Below, in pieces: positions 44,421 through 56,078 of a DNA stretch of 64,000 nucleotides. The notes beneath the pieces were generated by a model. That model saw nothing but the letters and a program-made list of their open reading frames with translations, searched no databases and was not told the DNA's origin. The position numbers were made by a program, and so were the translations under genes. The stretch covers positions 62,001-126,000 of the forward strand of contig JAFEMH010000980.1 of assembly GCA_022495995.1 (NCBI GenBank). The letters run 5' to 3'. The DNA comes from Adenophora triphylla var. japonica (taxonomy: Eukaryota > Streptophyta > Magnoliopsida > Asterales > Campanulaceae). Every line of letters begins with the position of its first letter. Within the stretch, counting starts at the first letter, position 1.

Positions 44421-45860
44421 CCTATCCATTAATCCATATTAGGAGTGGACATCGCCTCAAGATAGGAAGTAGGATCGTCGTTCTCAATGACTTTCACCTT
44501 ATTACTTTCCGATACGAGAAATCAATATTTCTTGGTTCGGATTGTAACCTATCCGATCTACGATGGACTTGTGCATCTTGAACCGGTTCCACAATTCCTT
44601 TGTGAACTTGGTTCCGTCTCTACTCTTGGATCCATGTCATTTTCAGGTTCTTGAACTTTTTTCAAGATTAATTTTACTCCCACTAGATTCTTTATTGAGA
44701 AACTATTTCTCAAGAAACAAATCGTGTAGAGCAACAAACGTTTTGTTCTCTTTGTGGTTGTAAGATTAATTTCTGAAAATAACTTTATCAAATTTGGTGC
44801 TAACTTATACGAGACAAGTCTCTTTACATAAGATTCGCAACCCCAAATCTTCATGAAAGACAAACCAAGTTTTCTTCCATGCCACATCTCATGTGGGGAC
44901 TAAGGAACCGATTTAGTAGGGACTCGATTCAGTGTAACCACATCATTTCTAATGCATATCCTCAAAAGGAGATAGGAAATAGGAAAGTCTAATTGACACA
45001 TCATCGAACGAACCATGTCTTACAAGGTTCAATTCCTCCTTTCAGACACATCATACAATGTGGTGTTCCGGGTGGAGTCAACTCTGAAACGATTTCATAG
45101 TTTTGAGATGATTGTCAAACTCTTGGCTCAAATATCCATCACCTCGATCTAATCGAAGTACTTAATAGTCTTGCCAAGTTGTTTTGTACTTCATCTTGAA
45201 ATGTTCGAAACATCTCAAACGATTCACCTTTGGACTTCATCAAATAGACATAGTCGTATCTAGATAAGTCTTTAGTGAAATGTGATGAAATACCGAAGTC
45301 TTCACCTAACAATGCTACTTAATGGTCCACATACATCTCATGTATAATGACCAATAAGTCACTATCCCTCCCACTACTTTTAGTGTAGGGTGGTTTGGTC
45401 AATAATCCCAATAAATAAGATCCACATTCCTCAAATGATTCATGGTCATATGAGTCTAAAAGTCCATGTTAATGGAGTTTAGATATATGTTTCTTATTTA
45501 TTTGACCAAGCCGGCAATGCTATATGAACGCGTTGTTCATATTGTTCGGTTCAGATTTCCATTTATATTATAGATATCTTCAATATTATTTTGTTTCTCA
45601 TATCAAGGATATGAAGACCATTCAACGACATATGCATTACAATAAGGCATATCATTAAATAAATATAAAACTTCTTATTGAAAATAAGAAAATTATATCT
45701 TTCATCATCCATTTAAGAAACGAAAATAATACTCCTACTCAAATTCGGAACGTAGTCATACTTGTTCAAAACAAGTACTACTTCACAAGGTAAAGTGACT
45801 TCATAAGTTCCTATGGCTAATGTAGCAACTATTGCTTCATTCCCACACATAGATTTAATT
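44421..45860 (-). pseudogene. Copia B integrase remains
   Basis: The frame at 44558-44887 reads MWHGRKLGLSFMKIWGCESY and VKRLVSYKLAPN, the integrase C-terminal part that follows the catalytic core, then an acidic linker. Upstream (to 45860) the core is recognisable only in short pieces with frequent stops. Confidence 0.65.
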
Positions 45861-45902
45861 TACCTTCTTTGAGTAGCTTTCTATTCTTTATCCCTTGCAC
45901 AT

Positions 45903-46301
45903 TTAAATAAATGTGGGATCCAATCTGGTATCATATACCCAAGAACAAGAAGTCGAAAAGAAAATATCTATCATATAGATACTTGAAGTAGTAACAATCA
46001 TATTACCCTTCTTCACCTTTTTAAGCCTTCCTAATAATCCTTGCAACTTTGCTTCCAATGACAATCTTATTGCAATGATAACAAAATGCATCCTTTTGAG
46101 ACACTTTGGGCTTAGCCTCTTTGGCTTTGCAACTTTTGCCTTAGGTTTAGCAACCTTTGCTTTACCTTCTTTTCCTTTCTCTATGAACCCTTTTCTTGTG
46201 TCAACCATTAACACAATATGCGGATTGCTACTTCTTTCATCATATGAATTAAGAGCCTTCACCACAACATACATCTTTCGCCTAGCTTGCACTTGGAACA
46301 T
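45903..46301 (-). pseudogene. Copia B gag end and protease start
   Basis: Minus frame KGKEGKAKVAKPKAKVAKPK is the lysine-rich linker before the zinc knuckle of this copia group. The knuckle itself is out of frame (the cysteines are lost to a shift). Then KKGNMIVTTSSIYMID and SCSWVYDT, the protease start with the expected DTG region changed. Confidence 0.7.
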
Positions 46302-48497
46302 TTCCTTTTGTGTTATGCTAGAACAAAAGAATAGTTATCATGTGCTCAAGGTTCTTCATAAGAGCCTTTAAACATGGTGGCAAATACAAGGCAAGCAATA
46401 TTGTCAGAATCATCAACATGTTTCTAATGTTGCTTCCTTATTTGTCCTTTGCAACATTTGCAGTGGGTTCAGTAGAAACGGATTCGTCAAGAACGTACAC
46501 ATTATGTATTGTTCATTTCGAACTTTGTCCTTCATAAGGACGAATCGCAATTATCATTATGTAATGCTACTTCTACAACAAAATATACAAATTATATGAA
46601 TACATATCAATATTAACACATTTATCATCTAGGAGCAAATAATGTATTTTACAAATACTCCCACTAAATCATACACCTTCCAATGCAAATAAGCATAATA
46701 TGCATTTAATGGGCTAAGATCCAACTTTAATTTAATCTCAAGTACGCTATGGTGCACCGCTCGAGATTAAACTAATTAGGTAGAAAACATCAATCATATC
46801 ATATATGACTCTTATATTTTTTGTGAGATTTATTTAAGACATCATATGTCTAAGCATATTTTAATCTCATCTTATGCCTTGGGTCCAAAATCATTTTGAT
46901 AACCCAATTAAGTTCATCCACTTTAAACGTATAGGAATCACCATTTTCTCATCTTGCTCGCAAACGGAATAGAATCAAAGCACCTTGCTATGACAAGCCC
47001 ACCCAAAACTATCCGAGTAGTCGTATTTTAATCATGGATTGGCATAAAGAACTTAAAAGTTAAATGAAGGTTCTTTAAAGTAAATTATAAGCATATCAAC
47101 AAAGATAATCATAATGTACACCAGGTAAGTTTTCAAGAAAATAGGTGAGCCACAAGGACTGCTTAAGTACCAAATCTTTCTTCGACAGAACTCTCCTAGT
47201 CATGCACAATTATAATACCAATTTGAATGCAACATAATCAATACTTTGTATACTGATTTGTTTCTCTTAAACAATCAGACTCATAAACTGATTTATTTCT
47301 CATAAACAATCAGATTCCTTCAAATTTTGCGTAAACTGACTTGTTTCTCATAAACAATCAGAAAACCAAAATTTAATGTTTCAACTAAACATTTAGGAAA
47401 TTATGAATCAATGTTTAAACTAAACATCTAATAAAATTCTTAACACTTAAGAACAAATAATTTATGCATTGCAATAATTAATAAAAATGTTGTGAATTTG
47501 GTGGTATCCCGTTGTAATCTAGACAAAGAACAAAATACCCACAAGCACAATAATGGAAGAATCACACACACAAGAACACAAGAAATTGTTTACCCGGTTC
47601 ATTCAACACATGAACTACGTCCGCGGGCAATTGCCAAGCCAATATTGTATTAGACACTTTCTAATACGTTGCTTCTACAACTACAATGTGTTCTAGGTCG
47701 TATCTATGTTTATATAGCAATACAAGAAAATCCTAAATCAAATTAAGAAGAGTTTGAATCAAAATAGGAAACAAATCAGCTGCAAATTTTTCTCTCCCGA
47801 CACGTGGGCGGTCGCCCACCACCACATGGGCGGTCGCCCATGAAAACATTTCCCAAGCCGTTCCTGGGCGGTCGCCCAACACAACAGAAACTCCTCCACG
47901 ATTTTCCTCCTTGATCCCACCAACTCCTCCGACTTAGACTCCTTTTTCCTCATAGTTTAGGACTCTAATTCCAACAAAAAACACATTTAAATTAATTAAG
48001 CATGCATCATAAATAATGAATTAATCTAGCATAGCCCTATAAATTTTATTTCCAGAAATTTATAGCATCCAGATTAAGATAGAAACATATCAGATTACAA
48101 ACATAATCACAGATTAGCAAGAAAAATTAACAAATTGAACCTGCTCTGATCAGGCAGAGTATGTCGTGTGACAGAAGCCTTCATAAGACCTGATCTGTCG
48201 CACGACCCTACGATGCCACCAAACCAGATCTGTCGCGTGACATAGGCAAACTATGTCGCGTGACAGAGAGTTACCAGATTTGCAGAATTTTTCAGCTCTT
48301 ATCAATTCTAATCATAAAGCAATTAAATCAATAAAACAACTCTTATACAGATTTAATTCAACATAATCAGAAAACGGTTTTTTTATTGTTTCACATAAAC
48401 AATAAACATTCTACCGCATACAAAACATGCAATAAGCATATAAACGATTTATATCTTGATTCTAGCATGTTAATTCAAACTTAGCCATACGAACGGG
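46302..48497 (-). other. Copia B leader and decayed gag, hosting a solo LTR
   Basis: No clean frame. Between 47240 and 47370 the words ACTGATTTGTTTCTC and AAACAATCAGA recur three to four times as a degenerate tandem repeat. At 48155-48272 several TGTCGCGTGACA and TGTCGCACGACC motifs occur, like those in the LTR of the same element. Confidence 0.6.
47488..47976 (-). mobile_element. Solo LTR of a third copia family
   Basis: Plus ends TGTTGTGAATTTGG and CTAATTCCAACA, so it has TGTTG...CAACA termini, flanked by AAAAA on both sides (47483-47487 and 47977-47981). On the minus strand a TATA box GCTATATAAAC lies at 47719-47709, with three TGGGCGGTCGCCCA dyads (47804, 47827, 47865) 85-170 bp upstream of it. 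No internal sequence is present. The A-rich target makes the duplication weak evidence alone. Confidence 0.7.
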
Positions 48498-48509
48498 GCT
48501 CTGATACCA
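48498..48509 (-). other. Copia B primer-binding site
   Basis: TGGTATCAGAGC on the minus strand, one base after the 5' LTR end. Confidence 0.93.
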
Positions 48510-48510
48510 C

Positions 48511-49931
48511 TGTTGGGTTTTATGGGTCCATGCGCAGCGGAATAAGCATTTAAATAACACAAAACCTAAGCCCTAAGATTCGTTCTATACGATTAAATTG
48601 AATTCCTATGAGATAGAATTTATCAACCTTAATTGCTTTTCGGTCTTGAGCTATCGAACAATTTGTCGGTGTGATTTTGAATCACAATCTTCGATCTTCA
48701 AAACCCTTTGAATCTTCGAATTGGAACTCTAGGCCTTGATCGTCAAACGAGCGAAGACCCTCTATTGTTGTATCCACACGTTAGAATGAACCAAGAACGG
48801 TTCTTGAGAATTGCTAGATTCTTAAATCTTGGAGAGAATATTGAGAAACCTTTTGTTGTGATTTTTCTGTTGAAAAATTTGGCTCTTTAATTAAGGTTTA
48901 CAGACTTAATATTTATACTACATTAGTATAGGTATTTGTTTCCTAATCAAATTAGGAATCTGTCTGTCAAACTGCCTCAGGCATGAAGTGTCGCACGACC
49001 ATACGAGTCTTCTAGACAAGAAGTGTCGCACGACCATACAAGTCCTCTGGACAAGTTATGTCGCGCTACAATATATGTTGTCGTGCTACAACTTATGCCT
49101 GATGAGGAACTCTCAATATTCTTCCTTGGTTTAACCAATTCATTCTAGTTGTGTGTGACCCAATAGGATTATATTATGTTGGCAATGAGCTCGATCAAAT
49201 CGACCCTCATAAGACATAAGCGGACTCTAGCAAGCCATTATGTCTACCCAAATAATACAACGTAAGAGTTCACGTTTCGAATGGTACACTTCCATTTCTC
49301 CCTTTGTCTCACGATGTTATATTGAACACAAGTCATGGTCCACGTCAACTTGTATCTGTTCAATGCTTTCTCGATCTTGAGTATAATGATAGTCCAATCA
49401 TATTGGGGTGTGGCCACACGCTTTCATCATTATCACTTATCGAGGGGTCCAAGCAAAACATCTCTCTTCCGAGGGACAAATTCCATCTTGACTTATCATC
49501 CTTCCCATCATGAATCCGATCATGCCAAAGATAACCTTTATAAATATCGTGTTAAGATATCGTTTGACTAAAATCAAACATGACTTTCATCATATGTAAG
49601 GTCATGATAATATCAGGTCTAGGGACTAAATGAAGTGACCAAATGAGATTTAATTATGACATTTGACCATAACATAAATCTCATACGGGTCAAGTCCAGT
49701 CACTTGTTCACTAACAAGTACCCATAATTTCAATGTGCATCTCTATACATATAATCATCATATGATTATCCATTGACAATTATACTAATTATTCTCTTGA
49801 TAATCAGGGACGGAGATTATTATAATAAATATGCAAACTATATAATAATCAAATAATAAACTTAAACGATAAAGGTGATACATAACGGTTTTCAGTAAAA
49901 CATAACTAAAGCCTAGGGCATTACACCAACA
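48511..49931 (-). repeat. Copia B 5' LTR
   Basis: Same length as the 3' LTR. On the minus strand a TATA box (TATAAATA, 48917-48910) lies 70-180 bp downstream of four dyad motifs at 48990, 49024, 49059 and about 49079. Confidence 0.92.
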
Positions 49932-50876
49932 ACATCCGCACCACCACCTCCGCCACAGCTCAGCTTCGCCGCCGCCTTCTGCTATCGCCACATTCGATCA
50001 ATTTTCACCGGAATCCGACAATTTTTACCGGAATCCGGCCGCCGATCGCCAGAATTCGGTCGCCGAAGGTCGAAATTTGCTCGCCGGTCCATGGGCTTCG
50101 GACTCCGATCACCGGCGGCCGCCAAAATGTAATATTATGGCCTTAATTGATGTTGCATTTTCGAAACATAATACAACATAATACAATATAAAAAAGAAAC
50201 TTATCAAGCATTATAAAACTCTTTTAAAATTTATCGAGCGTCCCAATAAACAAACACAATTAAAAAGAAAAATAAGTATTGTGGGAGCAGTCTTGCCTAG
50301 CTTGGAAAAATAATGGCGTCCACAACTAACTGCCAACAAAACTTCCTTGAATAAATAAATTATCTCCAACACCCCTCACTTACTTCAAAAAACTGAGAGG
50401 TGAAGGGGCAGGGGCCCATACTCCGTTGCTCCCTCCTTTTGGAAACGCTGCAATCTCAGATTGGCCGCTTTCCTCCCTCCGCCACCGACTCTCATCCTCA
50501 TTTCTCGATTCGCTTCTCCAGTAATTGCACGTTCTCACCGCCGCCGCAAGGTTCTCAATTCTCAATTCGTTTCTCCCCTACTTGCGTAATCTCATAGCCC
50601 TTGCGCCACCGCATCTCGGCAGCGCAGTTTTTAATTCTTGCTTAATCTCATCGCCTTTGCGCCACTGAATCTCCACGGCCGCACAATTATCCGTCTCTTC
50701 AATTTTCTATTGCCTTCTCACTGGTTGCATAATCTCATATTATCGTCACATAATCACTCCCCTATTGGAGATATTATAAATTATTGTTTTTGTATATAAT
50801 ACGCAGGCGTGGATGTAAAGGTGGCCTACTGATCGATTGTTAAGAGGTGATTTTGTGGAAAAGTAAGAGGTCGGAG
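49932..50876 (+). promoter_or_regulatory. Upstream region and probable 5' leader of the TMEM120-like gene
   Basis: The first 180 bases are GC-rich (CCACCACCTCCGCC, CGGCGGCCGCC) with several CACCGGAATCCG-like repeats, possibly a leftover coding fragment next to the copia insertion. From about 50400 come CT-rich blocks typical of plant 5' leaders. ATACGCAG at about 50804 looks like an acceptor, so a leader intron may precede the start codon. Confidence 0.5.
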
Positions 50877-53800
50877 ATGGGAGAATCCACTGTCGGAGGG
50901 GAGAACATGGAGAGAAACGCGGCGGAGGAAGTATCTAGAGTGGTTGAGCAAGCCAAGGAGTTGCAGGATTCAGCTACCTCGTTGATTGCTCGAACTACGC
51001 AGGATGAAGCGTCGCTTCGGCAAAGAGCTCTTTCTGTTAACTCTAACATTAAAATGCTCCGGTCCTTCATTGCATCCTCGGTCAAAAAGGGCAGCTTAGA
51101 TCCCAAGGAGGCAGAAAATGTAATTTATTACCTTCTATCTTATGCATGCATTCATGTTTTTGTTTTCGAATATATGATTAATATGTTACACTTTCTGCCT
51201 CCTTGCAATTTTAGAAAGGGAAATTGTTAGCTTCTTATTCACGTATACAAGCTTATTTGAATGCATAATGTTGAATAAATGTTTAAATTGACTCTTACAG
51301 AAAAGAGTGATATGTTTATTGTTTGTGCAAGCATACAAGTTTTATTGTGATATTTGATGAAACCCCTGCATCTGTGTGATTTCAAAAATAGTAAATAATT
51401 AGGTTCTCGTGCTTAATATTTGTTGAAATCCATGCCTATGTGACATTTTGGAAAGACTTTCTTAGCTTCTACTGTATGCATACAAGGTATATTTTGGGAT
51501 GTGTTTGTTTTTTTGTGTATGTGTGTGTATTGTTGGATGTTTGTTGAAATTGTTGCGTATGTGAGTTTTAATACTGTTTGTAATTTGTTCAGTTGGTGGA
51601 AGAGTTGAGCAGAGCTAGCTTTACACTGAGGGAAGGAGATGCTGCTGCATTTCTTCCAAGCAAATCTCATGGTGATTCATTGCTTTTTTGATAATGATTA
51701 TTTTTGTTGGGTCTTACTGGAAGGTTTTTTTATTACCGATGTCTGGTTTGTTTTATTGATTGTGTGTTAATTGGGACAGGACGCTTTTTGAGGATGTTTC
51801 TTGGTCCGATTAATGTTTATGCTAATAGAAAGGATGTTCAGTTGAAAGTGAAAGAGGAATACAATAGCTTCAGGGTATGTGATCCGTTTGATTCCTTGTG
51901 TGGGATGTTAAGGTCCTACTATAGTTATTGTATTATGCTGATATGCCTTTTTATTTTCCTTTCATATTCCTCTTACCAGCTTTTCACTCTGAAAGCATTG
52001 GAATTGGACCCTTTTTTTCATCATAAGCTTCTTTTGAATTCAATAAAGTCGGGCCTCCCATCAAGGCTATTTTTGTTTTGGCTTCTTTCTTTCATTGGAA
52101 TTATCCAAGCATGTTTTTTCTTCTTTATGTTAGATTGTGAAATTAGTATATTGCTGTGTTGGTACTTAGTACTAAAGTTAAAGCATCCGCACTTATGGTT
52201 TTGAAATTATATCGTCATTTTTATCAATGTTCTCAGTATCTCTATATTCACACGTTTATCCCATCAATTAATTTCGTAAATCTATTGAAGTTGGTTTGTT
52301 AGCTTCTCCCCTCCCTTCACCTTCAGCCTATTTCACTTATATTTCCCAATATAATGTCATCGTAGATTTCTCGAATCAGCTATGCTTTGAAATGAGAACA
52401 CTGAAAGCTTAACTAGTGTTGCATGATCTCCAAAGGATCCTTAGCTTCCCCTGTAGCGTTCACTAGTGATCTCTTGGACATAGCTGTCTTCTTATACTTA
52501 CATATACTAACTTCACTGTTTGCCCATAACAGAGTTAGTTTTTGCATAAGGATTGTAATTGCAGTTACTTACATTTTGACTGAGGATTATTATGTGGATC
52601 TCCTTAGCTGGTTTTTATGTCAGCATTCCTGTTAGCGGAAATGGAAACATATAGCTTTTGAAATAATTGAGAAGTTTCAAAATGAGTGTGCTTAGCATGT
52701 GACATTGGCGCATGTTAGCTTCTGATCTCTCTCTTTTTTTTTCCTTCTCTCTTTTTTCTTACTTTGGCACGGCATCCCTGAGAAATTTACATTTCTCTTG
52801 GCACTGATGGTCAATTGTATGGTGAGAACTATTGCTAAAAGTATTTCGTGGTTATTTAATTTCTTTTCCAAATAAGAAAGTTTTTTCCAAAAGAGACTAC
52901 TTAATTTTATTCTGACTACCTTTGTATCGCCTCAACAGGATAGAACAGCATACTTGTTCCTTATTTTCCCATCATTGCTGCTCCTGATGAGGGTATACAT
53001 TTGGGGCGGATGTTTTCCAGCATTGCCAGTTCAAATATATCAGGTAATGTTTGTCTTCTTGCTTGGGTTATTTTTCCTTTAAAAAATTGTATATGCTGCA
53101 AAAATGTAATAGCATTTGTTTTCTAGGCCTGGTTGCTCTATCTCTACACTGGGTTGGCTTTAAGAGAGAATATTTTGAGAGTTAATGGAAGCGATATCCG
53201 CCCATGGTAGCTATCTATGATTTCTGAGTTTGCTTTATTGAATTACTTTCAAAAGACTTTGTGCTTCCTCTTTTAGCTCCCAATTCACCATCGTGAATAT
53301 GGCAAGCTACTGGCATGATGTTAATGTATAAAATCATTCTGTTTATTACATGCGTACTACCCTGATGTAACTTGATTTATAAAAAAATGCATGGAAGTTC
53401 TTTGCATAATAAAATCATGCTTTCACAGGTGGATATACCATCACTACTGTGCTATGGCTATGGCACTCATCAGTCTCACTTGGGAAATTGAAAGACAACC
53501 TGATTGTGCCCAGAAGCAGGTATTATATTACAGTCACGTACTCCCACCATCCCTTAAATATCAGTCTCATTGTGCATTGCATGCGTTTTAAGGACAGTGT
53601 TGCCTTGCTTGTACATTGGTGAAATTGCACCAATACTATTTCGCTATTAGAAATGGGACTATTTTTTGGACACAAACAATTAGGAAAATGGGCCCTTTTT
53701 TTGGAATGGGGGAGTATGCTATTTCTTTAATTTGGCTTTTGTCACATTCTCTTTATGTCCAAACTTGATCTATTTCACAGAAAGGAGTACTATTGTTCCT

Positions 53801-54336
53801 GAAATGGGCAATCATGCAAGGAGTGGCAATGCTTCTGCAAAATAGATACCAGCGGCAGAGACTGTATACTCGTATTGCGCTCGGCAAGGTGCTGTAAGCC
53901 TGTAAATAATTTTTTTATTTCATGGAGAAAAAAAAACTTGTTGAACTGCTGCATTAGGCCTCTGGATCCTCATTTGTCTTCACCTTTTGTGAAGTATCTC
54001 CTTACTGCTATTATCGGATACTCTTTTGTCTTCACCTTAAGAGTAAGGCCCCGTTTGTTTCCAGGAAAATGGGAGGAAAACGTTTTCCGGAAAACGTTTT
54101 CCCCATTTTCCGGTGTTTGGTAATTTTCCGGAAAACGTTTTCCCCATTTTCCCCGAAACATGTTTGTTTTCCGGAAAACGTTTTCCCATTTTCCGGTGTT
54201 TGGTAGTTTTCCGGAAAATGGAGAAAATGTTTTTCGGAAAACATTTTCCGCCGTTTCTAAGGAAAACGTTTTCCGGATTTTTCCTAAGGAAGTTGTTTTC
54301 CGGAAAATGGTGTAAAAAAAGTGGATGGATAATATT

Positions 54337-54369
<33 letters not shown>

Positions 54370-54464
54370 TTAATAATATTAATAATAATAATAAAATAAT
54401 AATAAAATAATAATAAAATAATAATAATAATAACAAAATAATAATAAAATAATAATAATAATAA

Positions 54465-54507
<43 letters not shown>

Positions 54508-54782
54508 TAATAATAATAAAATAATAATAATAATAATAACAAAATAATAATAAAATAATAATAATAAAATAATAATAATAAAATAATAATAATAAAATAA
54601 TAATAATAATAATGAAATAATAATATTAATAATAAAATAAAAATAAAAATAAAATAATAATAAAATAATAATATTAATAATAAAATAATAATAATAAAAT
54701 AATAATAAAATAATAATAATAATAATAATAATAACAAAATAATAATAATAAAATAATAATAATAATAATAAAATAATAATAA

Positions 54783-54825
<43 letters not shown>

Positions 54826-56007
54826 TAATAATAAAATAATAATAATAATAAAATAATAATAAAATAATAATAATAAAATAATAATAAAATAATAGTAATA
54901 ATAATAATAATAATTTTCCGAAAAACATCTTCATTTTCCGGAATTTCCCATTTTCCCCATTTTCCTAAGGAAGTTGTTTTCCAGAAAAACATCTTCCTCA
55001 TTTTCCGGAAAACGTTTTCCACATTTTCGGAAAACGTTTTCCTTTTCCGGAAAACATTTTCCAGGAAATCATTTTCCGGAAGTTATTTTCCCCGAAACAA
55101 ACGGAGCCTAAATCCTTTGTGTTTGTGATTTTGCTAGTTGCAAACTATGTTCATAATGTTAGAGTTGATCCATATCATAGTTTTACTCTCACTTTATATC
55201 ATGACATTTCTGGGTTGTTTTTGTTTTTTCTTGTCTCTTTTGACCAATCAGGGATTCAATATATCGTCATCCATCTGTTCTTGTTTGCAGGCTAGAAGAA
55301 TGGATGTTGTGTGGGGAGAAACAGCTGGAGTAGATGGTCAACTATGGTTATTGTGCCCCATACTCTTCGTCATGCAGGTAGTTTAAGCTGCATGATTGGT
55401 TGTTCTTACATACTTTGAACACCTTCTTATGCTTTCTTTTTATAAGTTTTGGTATTCACTAAAGGGCCGTTTGGTTAGGGGGATTAACACATGTCCGGAT
55501 TATTAATACTATAACCTGGCGTTAGGTAGGTTTTTAAGTTTGGTATTAATAATCCGCGGGATCCGGATAAACACCATGATACCCTCACTAATTTAAGGAG
55601 GTGGGATTATTAGCACCCTCACTAAAGTAATGTGGGGATAACTTTTTAGTCCCAAATTAGCCCCATAAAAAACCCTTAGCCGTCCTCTTTCAAGGCGATA
55701 ATGCCGTCCGCTCAAGATGATAATGGCAAACGGTAACAAATCGGTGAGTTTTTCTTCAATTCTCCTTCTTCCTCTCCCTTCTGACAATTCTCTTGATCAT
55801 CTTGTCCATTATTAATTACAGTATAATTTATAGAAAAAAGGGATGACAAACGTAAATAAATTCTACCATCTGTTGACAATGACTACACCCAAAAGAATGA
55901 TCAACAACTCTGCTCAATTTCCCTTCTCTTTCTGCTGATTTTTTAAATCTTTTACTTGAATTGTCCCATAGCAGTCTAGCTATGGAGGAGTAATTCTAAT
56001 TTCTCTC

Positions 56008-56078
<71 letters not shown>

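Larger units (their letters stand above)
41475..49931 (-). mobile_element. Full-length but decayed Ty1/copia element B
   Basis: 8,457 bp with two 1,421-bp LTRs (41475-42895 and 48511-49931), about 96% identical by eye, flanked by GCATC (41470-41474) and ACATC (49932-49936), target copies with one difference. On the minus strand a primer-binding site TGGTATCAGAGC (48509-48498) follows the right LTR by one base and a purine-rich AAGTGGGAGAC precedes the left LTR, fixing the direction. Coding remains are in the order gag-protease, integrase, polymerase-RNase H, with many stops. The interior is far more decayed than the LTR pair would suggest. Confidence 0.92.

Noticed and set aside
53970..55022. 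A 350-codon open frame on the minus strand
   Set aside because: It is the translation of the TAA microsatellite (runs of Ile, Leu, Tyr, Phe) and the flanking TTTTCCGG repeats inside an intron. No protein family or codon pattern supports it.
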